Positions 1 through 6,338 are shown, numbered from the stretch's first letter. The stretch is DNA of 27,011 nt from JBGPIK01 sp041484845 (GCA_041484845.1 JBGPIK010000042.1:1-27011); one strand, 5' to 3'. Notes: generated from the sequence alone by a model not told the origin. Translations and numbers: made by a program.

Positions 1-984
1 ATTGATAAAGCCGGAAGCGTCTAACTTCTGCACAAACGAGTTGTCGAAAAAGTCTTCCGGCTTGGCTTGCGCCGCCTTCGGACTCCTTACCACGTCCAAC
101 ACGGCTTGGACCTCGTCCTTGGTCATAAGCGGCACGCGCTTAAAAACCGGCTCGTGCTCCTCGTAAACTGCCTCGAGCAACCGCCGGTTATCGGTCTTCA
201 TGAATTTCCCCATCACTTTCATCGCTGTCTCTTTATCCCGGTGGATGATGGAGATCGCCTCCGTGTAGCCCATGAGATAGCGGCTTATGGCCTCCGGTTT
301 TTGCTGGACGACTTTGCGCGTTGTCACCACGGCGACGAAGATGAATGGAATGTTGAGTTCCGTGATGTTGAGAATATGCTTGAGCCCCAGCTCTTCAGCC
401 TGAAACGTTATGGGAGGGGCCATAATCCCGGCGGCCGCGTTGCCCGACTTCAGTGTCGTCAAGAGCGCAGGTGAACTGCCTGCGTAGAGAATCTTCACAT
501 CTTTATCCGGCACCAGGCCATACCGTCGTAACAACACGTGCCCCGCATAGTCCGTCGACGCCGCCGGCTGCGTCGCGGCGAGGACTTTCCCTTTGAGATC
601 AGCGACCGACTTGATGGCAGGATCGCCGTAAAGGTGAAAAATAAAGCGCGACGCCGTGCCCGCGATGTAGACGGTGTCCGCCCCTTCTAGACCGACATCG
701 ATTCCCTGATTGCCAACCAAGCCGATCTCTTCGGTACCGCTAACGATCGCTTGGATCGCGGTGGTGGCGGCGAGGTAATTGAGGCTGTGTTGAAGTCCGT
801 GCTTGGTGAAAAGTCCGAGATCTTGAGCGACCCAAACCGGCAGCATCACTCCCCCGAGCGCATTATAGACCCCGCGAAGGCTGGGCGCTTCAGCGGCCGA
901 GAGTTCGTACGCAAAAGTTAACTGGCTAAAAACGGCTAGAACCGCGACAAGAGCCAACCCAGCCAACTTATTCCATCGCCCCAT
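1..984 (-). CDS. ABC transporter substrate-binding protein, NMT1/TauA-like, 3' end outside window
   Basis: Periplasmic binding protein of the NitT/TauT (NMT1/THI5-like) class, which delivers a small organic ligand to an ABC importer. The frame is open for 328 codons from ATG at 984 to base 1, so the C-terminus is missing. The start has a GGAGGC-type ribosome site a few bases upstream and opens a clear signal peptide (hydrophobic LALVAVLAVF core, residues about 9-18, likely cleavage near residue 26). Family hallmarks are the IKSVADLKGKVLAAT segment (about residues 125-139) and the closing PEDFFDNSFVQKLDASGF, which also ends the relatives at 11185 and 22207. It faces away from the cassette array. 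Ligand unknown. No permease or ATPase lies next to it inside the window. Confidence 0.9.
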   Translation of the reverse strand, partial: MGRWNKLAGLALVAVLAVFSQLTFAYELSAAEAPSLRGVYNALGGVMLPVWVAQDLGLFTKHGLQHSLNYLAATTAIQAIVSGTEEIGLVGNQGIDVGLEGADTVYIAGTASRFIFHLYGDPAIKSVADLKGKVLAATQPAASTDYAGHVLLRRYGLVPDKDVKILYAGSSPALLTTLKSGNAAAGIMAPPITFQAEELGLKHILNITELNIPFIFVAVVTTRKVVQQKPEAISRYLMGYTEAISIIHRDKETAMKVMGKFMKTDNRRLLEAVYEEHEPVFKRVPLMTKDEVQAVLDVVRSPKAAQAKPEDFFDNSFVQKLDASGFIN

Positions 985-1394
985 ATTTGCCTCCAGTGGT
1001 GAGTAATTAGGATCGACACTAGGTGAGCATCCCGCCAGGTGTCAAGAGGGCGCGGGCATTTGTATCGGCAAACAGTCGTTACCGGACATTTCTATCAGGG
1101 GACGTACAAATCGTTTCCGAATACAAAATGATGATCACTTCTTAACGGTCTGTCGTTACGTGGAACAAAACCCGTTGCGAGCAGGCTTAGCAGCAAAAGC
1201 AGAGGAATAGCCTTGGTCGAGAACGTTAAAATTGGACTTATCCCCTTTTTCCCTTCGACGTTCATCTGGCCCACGGAATAACGAGTGGGCCAATCGATCG
1301 GCAAGGTGGCGTGTAGCCCGTGGCAGTTGGGCTACGGCTCGTGCCGGATGGATAAGGAAGTCGGCCCCGAAGTAATCGCTAACTGGGCACGACC
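985..1394. other. Non-coding spacer with two hairpins, left of the cassette array
   Basis: No convincing gene. Two perfect inverted repeats stand close together: TGGCCCAC (1267-1274) with GTGGGCCA (1285-1292), and GTAGCCC (1313-1319) with GGGCTAC (1329-1335). A GCTAAC at 1378-1383 resembles an attC R'' box but has no demonstrable partner. An open frame of 69 codons on the minus strand (1095-1304) has low-complexity leucines and no homology I recognise. The promoter of the leftward binding-protein gene should lie here, but I see no clear -35/-10 pair. Confidence 0.5.
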
Positions 1395-1553
1395 TAATAT
1401 ACGGAAATAACTTTCAGCCTTCGCCGCCGCGCATGTTCACGGGCTCTTTACAACTCATGGTGACCGTTATAGAAACCGGCCGTGGGAACAAAGGCGGTTC
1501 CGTACTATACGGAAGTTAAGCCGTTCTATACGGAACTAGGTATTACTGGTTAG
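1395..1553 (+). repeat. 159-bp direct repeat, copy 1, ending at an integron crossover site
   Basis: This segment is repeated at 4468-4626 with only two mismatches (1422 C versus 4495 T; 1441 G versus 4514 T). It contains TATACGGAA three times (1398-1406, 1506-1514, 1527-1535) and GTTCCGTA (1497-1504) opposite TACGGAAC (1529-1536), so it can fold. Its last bases form G^TTAG; with the next bases this is R' box GTTAGCCCG (1549-1557), the exact complement of CGGGCTAAC in front of attC 1. It is therefore the recombination junction before cassette 1. It may be an attI-like site or a long attC; I cannot find the matching R'' box that would make it an attC. Confidence 0.8.
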
Positions 1554-1555
1554 CC
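1549..1555 (+). other. R' crossover box (G^TTAGCC), left end of cassette 1
   Basis: GTTAGCC fits the integron core site GTTRRRY loosely. It is supported because the nine bases GTTAGCCCG starting here are complementary to the bases ending the cassette's own R'' box at 2268-2276. Confidence 0.75.
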
Positions 1556-1561
1556 CGCTAA

Positions 1562-2266
1562 ATGGACACACTAGACACCATAGTTTTAGCATTCCAGGTT
1601 GTGTTCTACGGGATTGGTTTAGCTCTTCTGATCGGAATTGTTCTGGCATGGCGAAGACGTTCGCGAGTTTTGTTCGTCAGCCTGATAGTCGGTTTAATTC
1701 TCTACTATGCTGGCGGACTCGAAATATCCGCTCTGCCTGGATCCACTCACTACCAGCATCTTCGGATGACGTGGATGTTGGTGAGTCGTCCCTTCCTGCT
1801 CGGTTCACCTGTGTTTGCTTTCGACTCTGAACGTGCGTTCAATGGAGACGGATATTCGATATATCGCTACAATCTTCCAGCGTCCATCGCGGAAGGCTTG
1901 CCGCGGCCGCCCGAAACGTTTTTCACGACGCTTCCCAAGAAGCCTTCATACCGTTCGGAGTGGAAAACGAAATATTGGCGTCGTACACCCGTCGAACAGA
2001 GTGAGCAGGAGTTCGTGCAGTTTGCAGCGCCCATGGGAAATTTTCCCAATGGGATGAGAAGTGAACCGGGGTTTGTGGAGCTTGGCGATGCGGCGAGAAG
2101 AGAAGCCGAATTTTTGCAACAGCTTCTTCGCGAAGAGGATAACTACTACGCTTATTTTTATTTTATGGCGGGTCCGTGGAACGGTATTACTTGGCCCGGG
2201 GATATCGATTTTTTCGTTTTAAGTCCACGAAGGCGAGTGCTCTACGTCATTAACCACAACACCTGA
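1562..2266 (+). CDS. Cassette 1: hypothetical protein with two N-terminal membrane segments
   Basis: 234 residues, family not recognised. Residues about 7-29 (ending in WRRRS) and 36-53 are hydrophobic and likely membrane spans. The rest (about 60-234) is soluble, rich in aromatic residues and proline, with a YYAYFYF patch near residue 205, and ends VLYVINHNT. The ATG lies only 10 bases after the cassette boundary (G1549^T1550), leaving no room for a Shine-Dalgarno inside the cassette; an AGG at 1538-1540 in the upstream repeat is too far to be convincing. The stop is followed after one base by attC 1. Context marks it as a mobile cassette gene. Function unknown. Confidence 0.8.
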   Translation: MDTLDTIVLAFQVVFYGIGLALLIGIVLAWRRRSRVLFVSLIVGLILYYAGGLEISALPGSTHYQHLRMTWMLVSRPFLLGSPVFAFDSERAFNGDGYSIYRYNLPASIAEGLPRPPETFFTTLPKKPSYRSEWKTKYWRRTPVEQSEQEFVQFAAPMGNFPNGMRSEPGFVELGDAARREAEFLQQLLREEDNYYAYFYFMAGPWNGITWPGDIDFFVLSPRRRVLYVINHNT

Positions 2267-2269
2267 ACG

Positions 2270-2351
2270 GGCTAACAAACGGCTTGAGAAAAGACCTACC
2301 GCCCTGCTGGCTACGCTCGCGAAGCGTGGCTTCCCAGCCTCAGCGTTAGCC
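2270..2351 (+). other. attC site 1
   Basis: R'' GGCTAAC (2270-2276) and R' GTTAGCC (2345-2351) are exact complements. Inside, CGGCTTGAG pairs with CTCAGCG if one G and one T are left extrahelical, the usual attC feature that sets strand choice. The central part folds further (ACGCT / AGCGT around 2312-2327). Crossover is expected between G2345 and T2346. Confidence 0.9.
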
Positions 2352-2400
2352 TTCTTCAACGCGGTTTGCTGCCCAAGAATCCAAAGGGTAAACTGGTGTC

Positions 2401-2841
2401 GTGAAAATCTACCTCGACATGTGCAGCATCCAGCGTCCGCTTGACACTAAGACTCAGCCTCGGATTGCTGTGGAAGCGGAGGCCATTCTGGGGGTACTGG
2501 CACTTTGCGAAGCCGGGCAGGTGGACTTGATGAGTTCCGACACGCTGTTGTTCGAGCTCGGACGTAACCCGCATCCGGTGCGCAAAGAGTATGCCCTCAA
2601 AGTACTGGCTAAAGCTGTCGTCTTCGTTCCCACGGATGATCACGTTGTGGAACGTACCCGCACATTTCAAGTCGAAGGAATGAAGCCTCTGGATGCGCTC
2701 CATCTGGCGTCGGCCGTGATTGCAAAGGCCGATTATTTCTGCACGTGCGATGATAGATTTCTGAAACGAGCCAAAGCGGTGAAAACGGGACAGACCCAAG
2801 TCGTTTCTCCGCTGGAACTGATTACGGAGGTAACGCAATGA
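2401..2841 (+). CDS. Cassette 2: PIN-domain protein, likely ribonuclease toxin (VapC-like)
   Basis: 146 residues, GTG start. PIN domains are Mg-dependent RNases, often toxins. The acidic set is visible: D6 in IYLDMCSIQRP, E52 in LLFELGR, D98 in PLDALHLA and D117/D118 in CTCDDRFL. The LDALHLASA helix followed by a strand and DDRF is typical of the family. Length fits a single PIN domain. The stop overlaps the start of the next gene by four bases (ATGA at 2838-2841), so the two are translationally coupled and travel together in one cassette. The order is toxin first, partner second, the reverse of most vapBC pairs. RNA target unknown. PIN assignment firm; toxin role inferred. Confidence 0.88.
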   Translation: MKIYLDMCSIQRPLDTKTQPRIAVEAEAILGVLALCEAGQVDLMSSDTLLFELGRNPHPVRKEYALKVLAKAVVFVPTDDHVVERTRTFQVEGMKPLDALHLASAVIAKADYFCTCDDRFLKRAKAVKTGQTQVVSPLELITEVTQ

Positions 2842-3053
2842 ACGTTCAGACAAGACCCTTAAGTGAAATCACGCGTCATGCGATTGATTTGCTCTCCAAA
2901 GAAATTGGCATTGTGGATACCGTGCGGTTTCTCAACCAGTTCACGACGGGCTATGGAGACTACACCGAGGAGCGGGAAGCCTTGTTCAAAGATCTCACAC
3001 TTGATGAGATTTTGGCGACGGTAAAGAAGCCGCCCAGTCAACGGAACGGCTAA
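2838..3053 (+). CDS. Cassette 2: small partner of the PIN protein, candidate antitoxin
   Basis: 71 residues, starting within the last codons of the PIN gene (ATGA overlap). The sequence is mostly helical and charged, with a recognisable stretch RFLNQFTTGYGDYTEER in the middle and a lysine/proline-rich tail. I recall similar short proteins next to PIN genes in other bacteria but cannot name the family. No helix-turn-helix or ribbon-helix-helix motif is evident, so autoregulation cannot be claimed. The TAA stop (3051-3053) is part of the R'' box of attC 2. An antitoxin role is inferred from size, coupling and position. Confidence 0.75.
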   Translation: MNVQTRPLSEITRHAIDLLSKEIGIVDTVRFLNQFTTGYGDYTEEREALFKDLTLDEILATVKKPPSQRNG

Positions 3054-3107
3054 CCATCGGGTTGAGAAGGACGCGGTGAGCCGCGCCTCTCACCCGGATC
3101 GTTATGC
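3048..3107 (+). other. attC site 2
   Basis: R'' GGCTAAC (3048-3054) and R' GTTATGC (3101-3107). The stem is near perfect: CGGGTTGAGA pairs with TCTCACCCG leaving one extra T, and AGGACGCGG pairs with CCGCGCCT leaving one extra A. R'' matches the start of its own cassette (GTTAGCC at 2345), as required for a circular cassette. Confidence 0.95.
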
Positions 3108-3119
3108 GGACGTGACCTG

Positions 3120-3515
3120 ATGGACAAGGAGTTGCCAGACAAGCATGGCGTCCTGCTCGATATGTATGGGAACGAAGAGTTCAGCCGCGATGTAATCGGG
3201 CAATTCCCGACGCTTCGAGCCGATTTGGAAGAAGATGCTGGCCTCCTGCATGTCCAGATGGGCACGCTTGCTGGTGCGGTTCGTCAGGCGCTAGCCTTAG
3301 GGGAGACAGACCTTCCCATCAGGATTTGCCGCTTTCTCGGTGATATGCTAGGTAACCCACGAGCCGTTTCGGAAATCGAAAACGCTGTTGCTATCTCGTT
3401 CCTTGAGGCGCGAGAATTCCGGGACACCGTTGCTGGCCGTGCGGTCTGGAATCAGATGCCAAAAGCAGTGCAAGAGCTTCTTTTACAACGGGAGCGGCGG
3501 AGTGGCACCGCATAA
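3120..3515 (+). CDS. Cassette 3: hypothetical protein (possibly DUF7674-like)
   Basis: 131 residues, soluble, acidic N-terminal half, mostly helical. The pattern of an N-terminal aromatic/acidic segment, a central GTLAGAVRQAL helix, RICRFLGDML and then AVAISFLEA recalls the small DUF7674-type proteins, some of which sit in immunity or cassette contexts; this is a resemblance from memory, not a demonstrated match. It starts 18 bases after the cassette boundary with no obvious Shine-Dalgarno. The TAA stop (3513-3515) lies inside R'' of attC 3. Function unknown. Confidence 0.75.
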   Translation: MDKELPDKHGVLLDMYGNEEFSRDVIGQFPTLRADLEEDAGLLHVQMGTLAGAVRQALALGETDLPIRICRFLGDMLGNPRAVSEIENAVAISFLEAREFRDTVAGRAVWNQMPKAVQELLLQRERRSGTA

Positions 3516-3587
3516 CCGGCTTGAGACAGACCTTCGGACCCACTCGCAAGACTCGCGGGCCACGGCTCACCCGCCGACCCGTTAGGC
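3510..3587 (+). other. attC site 3
   Basis: R'' GCATAAC (3510-3516) and R' GTTAGGC (3581-3587). R'' differs from the usual CTAAC form but matches its own cassette start: GTTATGCGG (3101-3109) is complementary to CCGCATAAC (3508-3516). The internal stem (CGGC..TTGAG with CTCA..GCCG) is weaker than in the other sites. Confidence 0.85.
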
Positions 3588-3606
3588 CGCCAGAGTGGAA
3601 AGTAGA

Positions 3607-3674
3607 GGGTCAGGCTTGTATAAATGAATAAAGCATTGAATGGGAACACCCATTCATCTATGCAAGCCTGACCC
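3607..3674. repeat. 68-bp palindromic repeat, copy A
   Basis: Outer arms GGGTCAGGCTTG / CAAGCCTGACCC are perfect 12-bp complements. An inner hairpin TGAATGGG-AACA-CCCATTCA stands on a GCAT/ATGC base. Copies B (4179-4246) and C (4377-4444) have the same orientation and length; A differs from B at four and from C at two positions. Resembles REP/REPIN-type or MITE-like elements. No transposase is present. Confidence 0.92.
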
Positions 3675-4178
3675 GATCAACTCGCACTTCCATCACTGGC
3701 GCTTTAAGCCATTGGTTGATCCATCCTAAAATATGCCGGTCACTGATTCGACCGGCGATCAACTTCATCAGCTTATCGTGCACAATCGTGTCAAAGTACT
3801 GCTGAAGGTCGGCGTCTAAGACGTAAGGACATCCATGGTTCAACGCCTCCCGTATGGCACCAATCGCTTGATGGGCGTCTTTCTTCGGACGAAATCCAAA
3901 ACTGCAGTCCTCGAAATCCGCTTCAAAGATCGGCTCAATGACAATTTTCACCGCCATCTGGGCCACTCGGTCTCGAATGGTGGGTATCCCCAACGGCCTG
4001 TTGGTCCCATTGCCCTTGGGAATATAGACCCGCCGTACAGCTTGCGCTCGGTAGGTCCTCTCCTTTAGCTCCCGCTGAAGCTTCGACAGAAACTTAGTCT
4101 CGCCACCGCCACTCTCTATCGAGTGGAAAGTCTCCCCGTCGATGCCCGGGGCTCCCCCATTGCTACGGGAAAAGCAAA
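3675..4178 (-). pseudogene. Group II intron reverse transcriptase (LtrA-type) internal fragment
   Basis: The reading frame covers about 155 residues of a group II intron maturase/reverse transcriptase, from SNGGAPGIDG through RRVYIPKGNG, RPLGIPTIRDRVAQ, FEDCSFGFRPKKDAHQA and VLDADLQQYFDTI to GWINQWLKAPVMEV. The last DADLQQYFD block is the first catalytic-aspartate strand. The YADD active site, thumb, maturase and endonuclease regions are absent, as is the N-terminus, so it cannot be active. Both ends stop abruptly at 68-bp palindromes; the apparent start codon of the frame lies inside copy B and its last residues (RVDRVRLA) come from copy A. It lies just after attC 3, but no intron RNA domain V is evident, so an attC-targeting group IIC intron is not shown. 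Confidence 0.88.
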
Positions 4179-4246
4179 GGGTCAGGCTTGTATATATGAA
4201 TAAAGCATTGAATGCGAACACGCATTCATCTATGCAACCCTGACCC
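4179..4246. repeat. 68-bp palindromic repeat, copy B
   Basis: Same element and orientation as copy A. The inner stem reads AATGCG-AACA-CGCATT instead of AATGGG-AACA-CCCATT: both arms changed together, so pairing is kept. One outer-arm base differs (CAACCCTGACCC). Flanked on the left by GGAAAAGCAAA and on the right by GATCAAC, as at the other copies. Confidence 0.92.
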
Positions 4247-4248
4247 GA

Positions 4249-4374
4249 TCAACAGAAGTGTTTGAGCGCCGCACGCACGGCGAAGTCATCAGAGGCCCCG
4301 GGCCGGTCCTCTCCGACGATCTTCCCTCTGAGGTCTTGCGAAGATTTGATTTCCGGGATGCTGGGGGAAAAGTG
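4249..4374 (-). pseudogene. Fragment of an ABC substrate-binding protein gene between two palindromes
   Basis: A 41-codon stretch reads PEIKSSQDLRGKIVGEDRPG then ASDDFAVRAALKHF before a stop at the edge of copy B. It aligns by eye with the same region of the intact binding proteins in this window: IKSVADLKGKVLAAT (1-984), IKTPEQLKGGSVAVARFG (11185-12192) and IKTVADLKGKVVGVTRFG (22207-23232). Only this internal portion is present; neither the upstream nor the downstream part of the gene is found nearby. The 130-bp segment fills exactly the space between copies B and C. A non-functional remnant. Its source is a different NMT1-like gene, not a copy of those here. Confidence 0.8.
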
Positions 4375-4376
4375 AA

Positions 4377-4444
4377 GGGTCAGGCTTGTATAAATGAATA
4401 AAGCATTGAATGGGAATACTCATTCATCTATGCAAGCCTGACCC
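4377..4444. repeat. 68-bp palindromic repeat, copy C
   Basis: Third copy, same orientation. The inner stem AATGGG/CTCATT keeps pairing through a G-T pair and the loop is AATA. Followed by AGTCAACTCGGTCAACTC, a short tandem duplication, and then by copy 2 of the 159-bp repeat. Confidence 0.92.
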
Positions 4445-4467
4445 AGTCAACTCGGTCAACTCCCCCT

Positions 4468-4626
4468 TAATATACGGAAATAACTTTCAGCCTTTGCCGC
4501 CGCGCATGTTCACTGGCTCTTTACAACTCATGGTGACCGTTATAGAAACCGGCCGTGGGAACAAAGGCGGTTCCGTACTATACGGAAGTTAAGCCGTTCT
4601 ATACGGAACTAGGTATTACTGGTTAG
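4468..4626 (+). repeat. 159-bp direct repeat, copy 2, ending at an integron crossover site
   Basis: Copy of 1395-1553 with two mismatches. TATACGGAA occurs at 4471-4479, 4579-4587 and 4600-4608. Here GCCTTTG (4490-4496) is complementary to CAAAGGC (4562-4568), adding an inner stem. It ends in the R' box GTTAGGAC (4622-4629). The twelve bases GTTAGGACCCAA from 4622 are complementary to the bases ending in R'' of attC 4 at 5594-5605, which fixes G4622^T4623 as the left end of cassette 4. Confidence 0.85.
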
Positions 4627-4636
4627 GACCCAACGA

Positions 4637-4658
4637 CTATGCTGAGCCAAGAGCATAG
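4637..4658 (+). other. Leader hairpin in cassette 4
   Basis: CTATGCT (4637-4643) and AGCATAG (4652-4658) are perfect complements around an 8-base loop, about 30 bases before the methyltransferase start. There is no following T-run, so it is not a terminator. A regulatory role is possible but unproven. Confidence 0.4.
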
Positions 4659-4688
4659 GCTAGGGATTTTAGAAGAGGAGAACTCAAG

Positions 4689-5549
4689 ATGACGATCAAC
4701 CTAAACCGTAGCCGTCACGTATCCGTGGCGGCGGTGGTCGTACTAATTACTGCCTTAATGCTCTTGGGCAGCGCGCAGGCGCAGGCGCAGCCGTCCAACG
4801 AAGCGATCTGGCAGCAGTACCTGGAATGGCTGCCGAGCGCTCCGCAGGCCGATACTAGCGGCCAGATACGCAATCAATACCGATCCCGCCTGATCTCCAA
4901 CGGCGCTTCCACCACAGAAGCAGACCGCCAGGTGGACATCATCCGGCGCATGATGCTTGAGAGGTCGGAGGGCTGGCGGATCGTATTTAACAATGTCTAC
5001 TCGGCCAGCACCCCGGGATTCGTAACGCAGCCGAACGCGTTGCTGATATCAACTGTTGAAGGCCGCAAACCCGGGCGTGCACTTGACATCGGCATGGGCC
5101 AAGGCCGCAACTCGGTGTTTCTTGCCATGAAAGGCTGGGATGTCACCGGGTTCGATATTTCTGACGAAGGCGTCGCGGTAGCTCGCAAGAATGCCGAGCG
5201 TGCCGGCGTCAAGCTCAACGCCATCCGTGAAACCGATGAGGCGTTCAACTACGGCTCTGATCAGTGGGATTTGATCGTATTTATGTACGAACCGTTTCCC
5301 GTGGCCTCGGCCGCGTACGTCGAGCGGCTACGCAAGTCCATGAAGGCGGGCGGATTCATCGTGATTGAAAGCTTCGGTGAAGACGCAACGGCTCCCAACC
5401 GGCCCAATACCGCCATCGATCCCGCTCAGTTGTTGGCAGCGTTTAAGGATTTCCGCCTATTGCACTTCGAGGACTCCGTCGCAATGCCCGATTGGGGCGA
5501 CCGGACAAAGAGGCGTGTTGTCCGCCTGGTGGCTGAAAAGCGGCCGTAA
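4689..5549 (+). CDS. Cassette 4: class I SAM-dependent methyltransferase with signal peptide
   Basis: 286 residues. The N-terminus (three basic residues up to about 10, then hydrophobic AAVVVLITALMLLG, ending AQAQAQ near residue 34) is a Sec signal peptide, predicting export. The body is a Rossmann methyltransferase: motif I ALDIGMGQG (131-139), acidic strand-2 end D156 in GFDIS, strand 4 QWDLIVFMYEP and strand 5 GGFIVIESFGE. The start is well supported: GAGGAG (4675-4680) sits eight bases before the ATG, unlike most cassette genes here, which lack a site. The ORF ends about 50 bases before attC 4. Export is odd because S-adenosylmethionine is cytoplasmic; either the helix anchors the enzyme on the inner face or the fold has another role. 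Substrate unknown. Confidence 0.9.
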   Translation: MTINLNRSRHVSVAAVVVLITALMLLGSAQAQAQPSNEAIWQQYLEWLPSAPQADTSGQIRNQYRSRLISNGASTTEADRQVDIIRRMMLERSEGWRIVFNNVYSASTPGFVTQPNALLISTVEGRKPGRALDIGMGQGRNSVFLAMKGWDVTGFDISDEGVAVARKNAERAGVKLNAIRETDEAFNYGSDQWDLIVFMYEPFPVASAAYVERLRKSMKAGGFIVIESFGEDATAPNRPNTAIDPAQLLAAFKDFRLLHFEDSVAMPDWGDRTKRRVVRLVAEKRP

Positions 5550-5598
5550 TTTTCCACTAGGAGACCTTGGTTCTTGGTCCAACTCGGAAGATATTGGG

Positions 5599-5662
5599 TC
5601 CTAACCGCGCGTTGGACGGCGACGCGCAAGAGCGGCGCGCGCCGTCAACGCGGACGTTAGCC
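5599..5662 (+). other. attC site 4
   Basis: R'' TCCTAAC (5599-5605), R' GTTAGCC (5656-5662). CCGCGCGTTGGACGGCG pairs with CGCCGTCAACGCGG if one C and one G are left extrahelical. The best-formed site of the array. Confidence 0.96.
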
Positions 5663-5666
5663 CAAT

Positions 5667-6260
5667 ATGTGGAACCGCATTAACGCGACCTTTCCTCACG
5701 AAATTCTGTGGAGTGCTGCTCTTGGCGCATTGGATATGGCGGAAATCAACGATCCTCGTATTCGTGTGGATCACCTCTCGATTTATAGTGTTCTCACCGC
5801 GTTTCTCGCATTTGAGGGCTTTATCAACCTTGTAGGCAATGAGATCGCTCCCGAGGTGTGGAAGGCGGAGAGGAAATTCTTTGCTGGCCCACAGTTTCGA
5901 GGCATTGTCGGAAAAATAGAATATCTATTTACACTTTTTCCGAATGTGGACTTGAAAAAAGGCGAGGAGCCTTATCAGACATTTAAAAGACTTAAAGATA
6001 TCAGAGATAGCTTGGCTCATAATCGGGTGATGCAGTACAGTGAAACAACACCCATCGAAGAACCGAGTTTCCGTACGTCGTGGGAAGCTTTTGATAGTCC
6101 AGACAAAATAAAACCTGCGCTGCAAAAACTGAAACGATTCGCGGAACTTATCAGGATAGAAGCACTAAAGTTGCTGAAAGATGGCTATTTCGTGAGCCAT
6201 CTTCACTTTGAAGCATTCGAAGGACCGATCGGAACATCCGAAGGCAACGAAATCGGCTAA
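5667..6260 (+). CDS. Cassette 5: HEPN-like protein
   Basis: 197 residues, all-helical. RLKDIRDSLAHNR (about 108-120) contains an Rx4H motif (R113, H118) preceded by conserved-looking acidic and hydrophobic helix positions, as in HEPN-domain RNases and HEPN-like immunity or phage-defence proteins. The first half (VDHLSIYSVLTAFLAFEGFIN) looks like the first long HEPN helix. The ATG is 10 bases after the cassette boundary with no ribosome site. The TAA stop (6258-6260) falls inside R'' of attC 5. The family is an inference from the motif and helical pattern; an RNase or toxin role is possible, but there is no partner gene in this cassette. Confidence 0.72.
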   Translation: MWNRINATFPHEILWSAALGALDMAEINDPRIRVDHLSIYSVLTAFLAFEGFINLVGNEIAPEVWKAERKFFAGPQFRGIVGKIEYLFTLFPNVDLKKGEEPYQTFKRLKDIRDSLAHNRVMQYSETTPIEEPSFRTSWEAFDSPDKIKPALQKLKRFAELIRIEALKLLKDGYFVSHLHFEAFEGPIGTSEGNEIG

Positions 6261-6338
6261 CCCGCCGCTGGAGCCGATTTCTCCTATGTGGTAGCGGGCG
6301 ACTTTCTTCAATGACGGCTCAGCGGCATAACGTTAGAC
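6255..6338 (+). other. attC site 5
   Basis: R'' GGCTAAC (6255-6261), R' GTTAGAC (6332-6338). GCCGCTGGAGCCG pairs with CGGCTCAGCGGC with one extrahelical G. The loop is long (about 40 bases). A potential ATG at 6311 lies inside this site. Confidence 0.92.

Noticed and set aside
67..474. 135-codon plus-strand open frame
   Set aside because: Antisense to the binding-protein gene whose frame shows a signal peptide and family motifs.
1095..1304. 69-codon minus-strand open frame
   Set aside because: Low-complexity leucine run, no ribosome site, overlaps a hairpin; no family resemblance.
1377..1553. Long attC using GCTAAC at 1378 as R''
   Set aside because: It would be about 175 bases without a continuous stem, and copy 2 lacks the equivalent box.
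3675..4178. Active group IIC-attC intron
   Set aside because: Only an internal part of the reverse transcriptase is present; catalytic YADD and any domain V-like RNA are missing, and the ends are set by palindromes.
3607..4444. CRISPR array
   Set aside because: Only three 68-bp palindromic repeats with spacers of 504 and 130 bp that are gene fragments; no cas genes.
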